Below are positions 1 to 7,916 of a stretch of DNA of 64,000 nt, one piece after another. Position numbers and translations under genes: made by a program. The stretch covers positions 1-64,000 of the forward strand of contig NZ_JAJSON010000027.1 in assembly GCF_022410465.1 (NCBI RefSeq). The letters are read 5' to 3'. A model generated the notes under the pieces. It searched no databases and was not told where the DNA came from. It saw only the letters and a program-made list of their open reading frames with translations. How positions within the stretch are numbered: position 1 is the first letter of the stretch; every line of letters begins with the position of its first letter. Source of the stretch: Christiangramia crocea (GTDB lineage Bacteria; Bacteroidota; Bacteroidia; Flavobacteriales; Flavobacteriaceae).

Positions 1-26
1 CCTCACAGGTTCAGAAACCTGTGAGG
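1..26 (+). terminator. Rho-independent terminator of an off-window gene
   Basis: An 11-bp perfect stem (CCTCACAGGTT pairing with AACCTGTGAGG, loop CAGA) is followed on the plus strand by a T-rich tract. It most likely ends a plus-strand gene that lies before the window. The gamma-lyase-family gene on the minus strand converges on it. Confidence 0.7.
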
Positions 27-102
27 TCTTTTTATTTTTTATATTAAGAGTTTTCCATTTAGTCGCGTAATTTTACGACTTTCGGCTTAATCCTGCAAAA
101 TT

Positions 103-1335
103 TTAAACCATTTCGGCGTTTAAGACACCCACTTGTACCATACATTCCTTCATCATTTTGTAGGTTCTTTCAATATCATTATCCAAACCTATAGAGAAAC
201 GTATGAGTCCATCACTTAGTCCCATTTCTTTCTGTTCTTCTTCAGGGATCTCAGAAGAGGTGGAAGTTCCCGGTGCGCTGAAAAGTGTTTTATAAAAACC
301 AAGACTTACGGCAAGATATCCCAGGTTGCGTTTCTGCATTAGTTCCATAAGCTCATTGGCTTTATCAAGAGAACCTACATCGATAGTGAGCATGCCGCCA
401 AAACCATAAGTTTCATTCATCATTTTCTTAAAAACTCCATGGCCGGGATGGGATTTCAATCCGGGATAAACAGTTTTGAATTCGTCTTCCTGGAATTTTT
501 TAGCAAGGAACATCGCATTATGGCTGTGCTGTTTCATGCGAATATGAAGTGTCCTGAGATTTTTCAGGATTGATGCTGCCCTAAGGCTATCCATCGTAGG
601 TCCTAACAACATAGCTGCTCCATCATTCACATTCCTTAGGTCATTGATAAAATCTTTGGTTCCACAAACCACTCCGCCAACGGTGTCGCTGCTGCCATTT
701 ATGAATTTTGTAAGGCTATGGATCACTACATCAGCACCCAGTTTTGCCGGACTTATAGAAAGTGGTGAAAATGTATTATCCACAACCAGTTTGAGATTGT
801 GGGCTACTGATATTTTTGAAAGAATCTCCAGATCGGCGATCTCCAGTAATGGGTTGCTAACACTTTCGCAATACAGCACTTTGGTACTCTTCTGAATTGC
901 TGCCTCAACGGCTTCAGTTTTTGTAATGTCCACAAAAGTGGTTTTGATCCCGAATTTTGGGGCAAAATTCTTTAGAAAGGCATAGGTTCCTCCGTAAACA
1001 GTTCTGCTGCACACAATATGATCTCCGGCATTGCAGAGTTGCATCAGTACCGAAGTGATCGCACCCATTCCGGAAGCAGCCACATTAGCTGTTTCTGTGC
1101 CTTCCATTGCTGCAAGAGCTTCTCCCAGATATAAGTTAGAAGGGGAGGAGTGACGTGAATATAAATAACAACCTTCCGCATTTCCTTCAAATGTATCAAA
1201 CATGGTCTTTGCGGAAAGGAAAGTATAGGTAGAGGAATCAGAAATAGATGGATTTACTCCACCAAATTCCCCAAAATATTGTAGATCCTGAATACGTTCT
1301 GCCGGTTTATATTTCATAATTGTAGTTTTATACAA
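103..1335 (-). CDS. Cys/Met metabolism PLP-dependent enzyme (methionine gamma-lyase / cystathionine gamma-synthase family)
   Basis: The 410-residue protein has full family length. The Schiff-base lysine is K210 in the HSLTK motif, preceded by the VVDNTFS strand whose Asp contacts the PLP pyridine nitrogen. The family makes or breaks C-S bonds of sulfur amino acids in the cytoplasm. Residues 112-119 read TVYGGTYA, so the active-site tyrosine (Y114) is kept, but the cysteine found at the next-but-one position in classical methionine gamma-lyase (C116 of the Pseudomonas enzyme) is glycine here. The exact reaction is therefore open: methionine gamma-lyase, cystathionine gamma-lyase or gamma-synthase. 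The gene is divergent from an Lrp/AsnC regulator 138 bp away, which probably controls it. Translation may start at the first ATG or at the Met six codons later (MKYKPAERIQ). Confidence 0.85.
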   Translation of the reverse strand: MYKTTIMKYKPAERIQDLQYFGEFGGVNPSISDSSTYTFLSAKTMFDTFEGNAEGCYLYSRHSSPSNLYLGEALAAMEGTETANVAASGMGAITSVLMQLCNAGDHIVCSRTVYGGTYAFLKNFAPKFGIKTTFVDITKTEAVEAAIQKSTKVLYCESVSNPLLEIADLEILSKISVAHNLKLVVDNTFSPLSISPAKLGADVVIHSLTKFINGSSDTVGGVVCGTKDFINDLRNVNDGAAMLLGPTMDSLRAASILKNLRTLHIRMKQHSHNAMFLAKKFQEDEFKTVYPGLKSHPGHGVFKKMMNETYGFGGMLTIDVGSLDKANELMELMQKRNLGYLAVSLGFYKTLFSAPGTSTSSEIPEEEQKEMGLSDGLIRFSIGLDNDIERTYKMMKECMVQVGVLNAEMV

Positions 1336-1361
1336 CTAAAATTCCTTAGAATCACTGGTAA

Positions 1362-1384
1362 AAACAATGATTGTCATCATGTTT
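1362..1384. promoter_or_regulatory. Candidate operator (imperfect dyad) between the divergent genes
   Basis: The divergent intergenic region holds an imperfect inverted repeat, AAACA-ATGA-TTG-TCAT-CA-TGTTT. It lies between the gamma-lyase-family gene and the Lrp/AsnC gene. Lrp proteins commonly bind such sites and autoregulate, but binding here is inferred from position and symmetry only. Confidence 0.3.
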
Positions 1385-1473
1385 AGAAAATAAATCTACT
1401 AAAGGTTTATATTTCAGTTTTAAAATCTATTTTTAATTGAGATTTAACCGGCTTACCGAATATTTATAAGAAT

Positions 1474-1932
1474 ATGAAAATTGATGAGATAGATAAAAGG
1501 ATCCTGAGACATCTTCAACAGGACAGCAAAAAGACTAATAAAGAGATCGCAAACGATCTTATGCTTTCGGTAACTGCTGTTTATGAAAGAATCAGAAAAC
1601 TTGAAAGGGAAGGGGTTGTTTCAAAATATGTTGCCTTGTTGGATCCGGAGAAGGTAGAAAAAGGTTTCATGGTGCTTTGCCAGATCAAACTCATTCAACA
1701 TAAAAAAGATTTCCTGACTAAATTCGAAAAGGAAATCACCAGTCTGCCTGAAGTGATCGAATGCCTTCACGTAAGCGGCGATTACGATTATATCCTTAAA
1801 GTGCTGGTAAAGGACATGGATGCCTACCGTGAATTTATGGTCACTAAACTTACCAATCTGGATCATATTGGAAGTACCAAGAGCATCTTTACCATAAATA
1901 AAGTAAAGCAAAGTACTGTGATTAATTTGTAA
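1474..1932 (+). CDS. Lrp/AsnC family transcriptional regulator
   Basis: The 152-residue protein is the normal length for the family. Residues 1-60 form the winged helix-turn-helix (IDEIDKRILRHLQQDSKK, then a second helix with TAVYERIRKLEREGVV). Residues 65-150 form the RAM ligand-binding domain, including HVSGDYDYILKV, the usual amino-acid-sensing turn. Such proteins bind DNA as dimers or octamers and respond to amino acids. It diverges from the gamma-lyase-family gene and sits upstream of the amine/amino-acid catabolic series, so it could regulate either side. The effector cannot be read from the sequence. Confidence 0.93.
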   Translation: MKIDEIDKRILRHLQQDSKKTNKEIANDLMLSVTAVYERIRKLEREGVVSKYVALLDPEKVEKGFMVLCQIKLIQHKKDFLTKFEKEITSLPEVIECLHVSGDYDYILKVLVKDMDAYREFMVTKLTNLDHIGSTKSIFTINKVKQSTVINL

Positions 1933-2387
1933 GATTAGATTTCCACTTTCCGGCTTTTGAGCCTTGAATTCAGAAATTAAATCCCAGATTCCCAAAGCAG
2001 GAAGATTCACTAATGAATTAGGCTTAAGGCCAAGCTTAAATATCAAAATTCAAACTAAGCTTTTTGTGGGCTTTAAGCGGTTTTAAAATTCGTTCTACTC
2101 TTATACAACACACCAGGATATTCATTTGCCTTGAATTTTACAGATATTCAGTGTGAGACAATCATTAAACCTAACGGCATCACACTACTTTTCCCAGATA
2201 GATGCTATTTATCTTTAAAATCGATCCAATCTTAATTAAAAGCAAAAAAAACCGGGAAAACGATAAAAAGCTGTATATTAAGAAAGTTATGAAAAATCAC
2301 CGAAAGGGCGCATAATATGATGTTATGCGACTATCTATCTTTTAATTCCATAAAAAATATTTAAAATTTTAACAATTTGATTTTAAT
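1933..2387. other. 455-bp intergenic region before the catabolic operon
   Basis: I found no convincing ORF or RNA gene in this AT-rich stretch. It separates lrp from the aminotransferase. Its most notable element is the perfect inverted repeat at 2309-2329. The rest presumably contains the operon promoter and leader. Confidence 0.5.
2309..2329. promoter_or_regulatory. Perfect inverted repeat, candidate operator
   Basis: CGCATAA and TTATGCG are separated by 7 nt (TATGATG), 58 bp upstream of the aminotransferase start. There is no T-tract after it, so a protein-binding site is more likely than a terminator. The regulator is unknown; the neighbouring Lrp/AsnC protein is one candidate. Confidence 0.4.
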
Positions 2388-3698
2388 ATGATCGAACAAA
2401 AAAGTCAGTCACAAGAACTTCTGGAGAGAAGAAAAAATATAGTGGCAAACGGGGTTGGCGTTTTTAATACAGCCACAGTGAAACAAGCAAAAGGAGCAAT
2501 TATCACTGATGTAGATGGCCGTGAGCTTATAGATTTCGCAGGAGGTATAGGTGTAGTAAATGCAGGCCATTGTCCTGAGCCGGTGGTGGAAGCTATTCGT
2601 GAACAGGCTGGAAAATATCTGCACACCAGTTTTAATGTAGTGACTTATGAACCCTATATAAAACTCTGTGAGGAGCTGGCCGAGATACTTCCGCATGGTG
2701 AGAAAACCAAAGCCATGCTTATTAGTACCGGGGCAGAAGCCGTTGAGAATGCTATTAAGATAGCGCGCCAGGCTACAAAGAGACCCGCAATATTGTGTTA
2801 TACAGAAGCCTATCATGGTCGTACCCTGATGGCGATGAGTCTTACCAGTAAAGTGAATTATAAATTTTCTTCAGGACCTTTTGCGCCTGAAGTTTACCGT
2901 ATCCCTTTTCCTAATTTCTATAAATACAGCGGAACACAGGATATGGATGATTTTGTAGAAACTGAGCTAAATCGACTCCGGGAAAGTGCCCACAGCATGG
3001 TAGACATTAACAGTGTGGCTGCAATTATCATTGAACCTATCCAGGGAGAGGGTGGTTTTAACCCTGTGCCTCAGAAATACCTGGAAGGATTACGGTCATT
3101 TTGTGATGAACATGGCGTGTTGCTAATAATGGATGAGATCCAGAGTGGCTTTTGCCGAACCGGGCATTGGGCCAGCTGGCAACATTATAATGTACAGCCG
3201 GATATTAGTACCTATGCCAAGTCCCTTGGATCTGGTTTACCAATAGCAGCAGTTCTTGGTAGGGCAGAAATTATGGATGCGGCAGGTCCGGGCACTATAG
3301 GTGGAACCTATATTGGTAGCCCTGTTTGTTGTGCTGCAGCCCTTGCCACCATACAGTATATGAAGGATCTTAATTTAAATGAAAAGGCAATTCATATTGG
3401 TGAAATAGTCACTGATAGAATGAGGAAACTTCAGAAGGAGTTCTCTGATATAGGTGATGTTAGAGGCGTTGGTGCAATGATAGGAATTGAATTCGTGAAA
3501 GATAATGACCCCGGAAAACCAAACGGTGAACTTTGCGATAAAATTGTGAAAGGATGTGCTGAAGATGGTTTAGTTCTATTAAGCGCGGGAACCTTTAAAA
3601 ATGTGATAAGGATACTTTCTCCCCTTGTAATTTCAGACGAGCATCTAAATAAAGGTCTCGATATTCTGGAAGATCAGATCAGAAAAAATATAGGATAG
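2388..3698 (+). CDS. Class III PLP-dependent aminotransferase (4-aminobutyrate / omega-amino acid type)
   Basis: The 436-residue protein has the class III (subgroup II) layout: STGAEAVENAIKIAR phosphate-binding region, IIEPIQGEGG segment, LLIMDEIQSGFCRTG with the Asp that holds the pyridine nitrogen, and the PLP lysine in YAKSLGSGLP near residue 279. Relatives transfer the terminal amino group of GABA, 5-aminovalerate or diamines to 2-oxoglutarate and leave a semialdehyde. It is the first gene of the series that also holds a decarboxylase and a semialdehyde-type dehydrogenase. A GabT/DavT-like step followed by the dehydrogenase at 11110 is the natural reading. The substrate is inferred, not shown. 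Confidence 0.88.
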   Translation: MIEQKSQSQELLERRKNIVANGVGVFNTATVKQAKGAIITDVDGRELIDFAGGIGVVNAGHCPEPVVEAIREQAGKYLHTSFNVVTYEPYIKLCEELAEILPHGEKTKAMLISTGAEAVENAIKIARQATKRPAILCYTEAYHGRTLMAMSLTSKVNYKFSSGPFAPEVYRIPFPNFYKYSGTQDMDDFVETELNRLRESAHSMVDINSVAAIIIEPIQGEGGFNPVPQKYLEGLRSFCDEHGVLLIMDEIQSGFCRTGHWASWQHYNVQPDISTYAKSLGSGLPIAAVLGRAEIMDAAGPGTIGGTYIGSPVCCAAALATIQYMKDLNLNEKAIHIGEIVTDRMRKLQKEFSDIGDVRGVGAMIGIEFVKDNDPGKPNGELCDKIVKGCAEDGLVLLSAGTFKNVIRILSPLVISDEHLNKGLDILEDQIRKNIG

Positions 3699-3802
3699 AT
3701 AAACTGAATTGAGTCAGTTCTGGAAAGAGTGACGAAAAAACCATGGGCAGTAAGCTAATTCAGTTTAAACCTATTAACCATTAAATATAATAATTAAAAG
3801 TA

Positions 3803-4738
3803 ATGAATCCATTCGCAATTGCAGGAATACAAATGAAAGTCTCAGCGGTCGCTCCCAATGTGGAGATGATGAAGCTGAAACTTGATATTACCATGAGCCT
3901 TTATCCATGGGTAGATATGGTGGTATTTAGTGAGTTATGCGGATATGGCCCATTAACCCATACCGCGCAGGAAATACCTGGAGAATTTGAACAGGAGATG
4001 TGCAAAATGGCCAGAAAGCATAATGTCTGGTTGCTACCGGGTTCTATTTTTGAAAAATCTGAAGGTAATATCTATAATACGGCCACGGTAATTAACCCGG
4101 AAGGGGAAGTGGTAACGCGCTACAGAAAAATGTTTCCTTTTTATCCCTATGAAGTAGGGGTAACTCCGGGATCAGAATTTTGTGTATTTGACGTGCCCGG
4201 GGTTGCAAAATTTGGTTTGTCTATCTGCTACGATATGTGGTTTCCTGAAACCGTGCGTACCCTAACAGTTATGGGAGCAGAGGTAATTCTGCATCCAACC
4301 ATGACGGGAACCATAGACAGAGAAATTGAATTATCTATAGTCAGGGCCATGGCAGCGGTTAATCAATGTTACTTTTTTGACGTAAACGGATTGGAATCAG
4401 GTGGAAGCGGTAGATCTATAGTATGCGGCCCAGATGGACGTGTTATCTATCAGGCAGAAGGGAATGAAGAAATCTTTCCGCTGGAATTAAATATAGACAG
4501 AGTAAGAAGAAGCAGGGAGCTTGGAATACTTAGACTGGGCCAGCCCTTAAAGAGTTTCAGGGATCATATAGGCCAGTTTGGAATCTATCAGCATGGTGCA
4601 CAATTACCTTACCTCAATTCACTTGGGCCACTTATAAAACCAACCAAACTCGATACCCTGTCGAAATTAAAAATGCAGGAAAATGAATATGAGCCTCCTG
4701 CGAACCCTACAGGTTATAAGGGCTTTAACGAACTATAA
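3803..4738 (+). CDS. Nitrilase-superfamily amidohydrolase
   Basis: The 311-residue protein carries the catalytic triad of the carbon-nitrogen hydrolase superfamily: E44 (VFSELCGYGP), K109 (YRKMFPFYP) and C142 (SICYDMWFPE). Relatives hydrolyse linear amides, including N-carbamoylputrescine, omega-amidase substrates and 5-aminovaleramide. MWFPE after the catalytic Cys favours an amidase over a true nitrilase. It lies 104 bp after the aminotransferase and 11 bp before the VOC gene, so probably in one operon. In this setting it could release an omega-amino acid or amine from an amide intermediate. The substrate is unknown. Confidence 0.85.
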   Translation: MNPFAIAGIQMKVSAVAPNVEMMKLKLDITMSLYPWVDMVVFSELCGYGPLTHTAQEIPGEFEQEMCKMARKHNVWLLPGSIFEKSEGNIYNTATVINPEGEVVTRYRKMFPFYPYEVGVTPGSEFCVFDVPGVAKFGLSICYDMWFPETVRTLTVMGAEVILHPTMTGTIDREIELSIVRAMAAVNQCYFFDVNGLESGGSGRSIVCGPDGRVIYQAEGNEEIFPLELNIDRVRRSRELGILRLGQPLKSFRDHIGQFGIYQHGAQLPYLNSLGPLIKPTKLDTLSKLKMQENEYEPPANPTGYKGFNEL

Positions 4739-4749
4739 TATAGAAAACC

Positions 4750-5154
4750 ATGGGCGGAACAACATCAAAGAGAAAAAAGAAAGAAACCAATAAAGGCATT
4801 ATAAGCTGGTTTGAGATCCCGGCGATCAATTTTCAGCAATCGGTTGATTTCTACAATGAGATCTTCGGAATTGAGATGGAAAAGAACTTTGATGATAATT
4901 ATGCCATGGCTTTTTTTCCAATTAATAATGGAATAGGAGGGGCCATAGTAAAAGGCCCTGGCTCTACACCAAGTGACACAGGGCCTCTGTTATATCTTAA
5001 TGCAGGCAAAGATTTAAATACTATTCTGGAAAAGGTAGAACCTGCAGGGGGAAGGATCGTAATGACCAAAACCCTTATCAATAAAGAATCAGGCTATTTT
5101 GCAATTTTCATTGATTCTGAAGGAAACAAACTTGCCCTACATTCTAACAAATAA
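4750..5154 (+). CDS. VOC (glyoxalase/bleomycin-resistance) superfamily protein
   Basis: This 134-residue protein has one VOC module: after a basic N-terminus (KRKKKETNK), ISWFEIPAINFQQSVDFYNEIFGIEM gives the typical beta-alpha start, and the C-terminal half ends with FAIFIDSEGNKLALHS. The family covers metal-dependent isomerases, dioxygenases, lyases and binding proteins; this subgroup is usually left unassigned. It sits 11 bp after the nitrilase-type gene and 5 bp before the decarboxylase, so it is almost surely co-transcribed. It may process or bind a pathway intermediate. No specific reaction can be assigned. Confidence 0.8.
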   Translation: MGGTTSKRKKKETNKGIISWFEIPAINFQQSVDFYNEIFGIEMEKNFDDNYAMAFFPINNGIGGAIVKGPGSTPSDTGPLLYLNAGKDLNTILEKVEPAGGRIVMTKTLINKESGYFAIFIDSEGNKLALHSNK

Positions 5155-5159
5155 AATTT

Positions 5160-7907
5160 ATGCAAGAAAATAAATCGAATAGTTCATATCATTATAATGT
5201 TGCTCAACTCCGGCTGGAGTCCTGGAACAATTTAAAGAGTGAGTCTACAAAACTGGAAAAATGTAACCGGGGGTCTTCAGAAGAAAAAAACCTTCAGAAA
5301 AGCCTTCGTGGGTTATTAAAAGACATTGAGGTTATAGAGAGCTATTTCGCGTTTCCGGGGATCTTACGTTTAAGAACTCTCAACGAAATGCTGGACAGGC
5401 AGGAGCATACTGCCCTCACGAATAAAATAGCTGAGATCACCAAACATCTGGTAAGTGACAGGTATAGAAGTAATCCTGATTTAATGGAGGATGATGATCA
5501 GGGTGTAGAAACTTCAGAAAGAGGTGAGCATCCTGAAGGTATTAAGAAGAACTATTTTGAAGTTTTATTTGTAGAGGATATTTCGTTTCACGAGGAATGC
5601 AAACTTCGTAACGATCTTAAAGATCTTAGGGGTTCTAACGAACAATTCAATTACGGGATTGTGGTGCAACGCTCTTTTGAAGATGCATTGATCGCTTTAC
5701 ACTTTAATTATAATATTCAGGCCGTGGTAGTGCGCTATGCGCCGCCTTATCATTCCAAGAAGTTAACTCCAACCTTAAAGCCTTTTATTCAAAAAGTTTT
5801 AAACCTGGATCTTGCCTCAAAGCCTTCATCTGAACTGGGACCCGTTCTGGGAGATCTTGTGAAGAAATTCAGACCAGAACTTGATACTTATTATGTAACA
5901 GATACTGCGCTTGGAAAACTTAAGGATACGACCTTAAAAACTTTCAGGAGGATCTTTTACAGGACTGAAGATCTTCAGGAATTGCACCTGACTATCTTAA
6001 GAGGAATTTGCGAGCGCTATGAAACTCCGTTCTTTTCAGCTTTAAAAGAATATAGTAAAAAACCTACCGGTATATTTCATGCGATGCCTATCTCAAGAGG
6101 TAATTCGGTTTTTAAGTCAAGATGGATCAATGATTTCGGTAATTTCTACGGAAGAAATATGTTCCTTGCTGAGACTTCTTCCACCACGGGCGGTTTGGAT
6201 TCCTTACTGCAGCCAACCGGATCTCTAAAGAAGGCACAAAAGATGGCCAGCGATGCTTATGGTTCGTTGAATACCTTTTTTGTGACCAATGGAACTTCAA
6301 CTGCAAACAAGATCGTAGTTCAGGCCCTGGTAAAACCTGGTGATGTTATCCTGATCGACAGGGACTGCCATAAATCACATCACTACGGATTGGTCCTTTC
6401 CGGAGCATATCCTGTTTATCTCGATTCGTATCCTATAGAAGAATATTCAATGTATGGAGCGGTACCACTGGAGCAGATAAAGGAAAAGCTTCTTCGCTTG
6501 AAAAAGGAAGGAAGACTGGACCTGGTAAAAATGTTATTGCTAACCAACTGTACCTTTGATGGCCTTGTTTACAATGTAGAAAAAGTGATGCAGGAAATTC
6601 TGGCGATTAAGCCAGATATGGTCTTTTTATGGGATGAGGCATGGTTCGCTTTTGCAGGGTTTACCTACAATTATAAGCAAAGAACAGGAATGTTCGTTGC
6701 CAAAAAGCTACATGAAAAATACAATAGCAGTGCTTATAGAGAAGAGTATGAAGAACATGTAACGAACCTGAAGAAAGATGAGATCCCAAGGCTGCCAGAT
6801 CCTGATAAAGTAAGGATTAGGGTTTATTCCACTCAGAGTACACACAAAACTTTGAGTAGCTTCCGTCAGGGTTCCATGATACATATCTGGGACGAAGATT
6901 TCAGAAGAAAGAGTGAAAATACCTTTATGGAAGCTTATATGACGCATACTTCCACCTCCCCTAATTATCAAATGCTGGCTTCATTAGATGTTGGCAGAAG
7001 ACAGGTTCAGTTTGAAGGCTATGAGCTTGTGGAAAAAAGTATTGAAATGGCCATGGTGCTTCGTGCAAAAATAAATGACCACCCAAGGCTTAATAAATAT
7101 TTTGATGTGTTGACCGTGAGTGATTTTATTCCTGCGGAACTCCGTAAATCAGGACTATCTGAATACTATACCTCGAAGGAGGGCTGGAACAGAATGGAAA
7201 CTGCCTGGGAGAAGGATGAATTTGTACTGGATCCTACGAAGATCACGCTTCATATTGGACGTACCGGAGTTGACGGTGATACCTTCAAGAACAAATATTT
7301 GATGGATAAGTTCAATATCCAGATCAATAAAACCTCAAGGAATACGGTGCTGTTTATGACCAATATCGGTACCACCCGTGGAAGTGTTACTTACCTTACT
7401 AATGCGCTGCTAAAGATCGCAGATGAACTGGATAAGGAGTTGCTTTCCCTGAGTTCGAAAGAAAGTAAAATTCGTGAGGAAAGGATCTATTCTTTAACCA
7501 AAGATTTCCCCCCATTACCTGATTTTAGTTATTTCCATAATTCCTTTCAGGCAGTGCCGGGAGTACCTGGAGGAAATATCAGGGAGGCTTTTTTCCTGGC
7601 CTACAATGAGGAAAATTATGAGTATATGCCATTAGAAGAATGTTTGCCTGCTATGGAAAACGACAGGACTTTAGTAGCCTCGTCCTTTATTATTCCTTAT
7701 CCACCCGGATTTCCTGTGCTTGTTCCTGGCCAGGTAGTGAGTAAAGAGATCATTAGATTCCTAACGGCATTAGATGTTTCAGAAATTCACGGTTATCGTG
7801 CTGATCTGGGATTGAGAATTTTTAAGGAAAATGTGCTGAACAGGCAAAAAACCGTAACCTCAATGGGGGCGATGGGAAATGTTAAAAAGAAGAAATTAAT
7901 TAAATAA
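5160..7907 (+). CDS. Large Orn/Lys/Arg decarboxylase-family PLP enzyme
   Basis: The 915-residue protein belongs to the fold-type I prokaryotic ornithine/lysine/arginine decarboxylase group. K563 in QSTHKTLSSFRQGSM is the PLP lysine. FLWDEAWFAF (near residue 490) gives the Asp that binds the pyridine nitrogen, and DRDCHKSHHYG the ring-stacking His. The N-terminal part includes a receiver-like wing domain (around residues 130-220), as in the acid-induced decarboxylases. At 915 residues it is clearly longer than AdiA/CadA types (about 715-760), mostly through N-terminal material. Family members decarboxylate Arg, Lys or Orn, though some related PLP enzymes are oxidases. It is 5 bp after the VOC gene and 9 bp before the ATP-grasp gene. 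Substrate unassigned. Confidence 0.85.
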   Translation: MQENKSNSSYHYNVAQLRLESWNNLKSESTKLEKCNRGSSEEKNLQKSLRGLLKDIEVIESYFAFPGILRLRTLNEMLDRQEHTALTNKIAEITKHLVSDRYRSNPDLMEDDDQGVETSERGEHPEGIKKNYFEVLFVEDISFHEECKLRNDLKDLRGSNEQFNYGIVVQRSFEDALIALHFNYNIQAVVVRYAPPYHSKKLTPTLKPFIQKVLNLDLASKPSSELGPVLGDLVKKFRPELDTYYVTDTALGKLKDTTLKTFRRIFYRTEDLQELHLTILRGICERYETPFFSALKEYSKKPTGIFHAMPISRGNSVFKSRWINDFGNFYGRNMFLAETSSTTGGLDSLLQPTGSLKKAQKMASDAYGSLNTFFVTNGTSTANKIVVQALVKPGDVILIDRDCHKSHHYGLVLSGAYPVYLDSYPIEEYSMYGAVPLEQIKEKLLRLKKEGRLDLVKMLLLTNCTFDGLVYNVEKVMQEILAIKPDMVFLWDEAWFAFAGFTYNYKQRTGMFVAKKLHEKYNSSAYREEYEEHVTNLKKDEIPRLPDPDKVRIRVYSTQSTHKTLSSFRQGSMIHIWDEDFRRKSENTFMEAYMTHTSTSPNYQMLASLDVGRRQVQFEGYELVEKSIEMAMVLRAKINDHPRLNKYFDVLTVSDFIPAELRKSGLSEYYTSKEGWNRMETAWEKDEFVLDPTKITLHIGRTGVDGDTFKNKYLMDKFNIQINKTSRNTVLFMTNIGTTRGSVTYLTNALLKIADELDKELLSLSSKESKIREERIYSLTKDFPPLPDFSYFHNSFQAVPGVPGGNIREAFFLAYNEENYEYMPLEECLPAMENDRTLVASSFIIPYPPGFPVLVPGQVVSKEIIRFLTALDVSEIHGYRADLGLRIFKENVLNRQKTVTSMGAMGNVKKKKLIK

Positions 7908-7916
7908 TAAAGCATT

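Noticed and set aside
1621-2046. 141-residue minus-strand ORF at the end of lrp
   Set aside because: Mostly antisense to the conserved RAM domain of the Lrp gene, with no family signature of its own.
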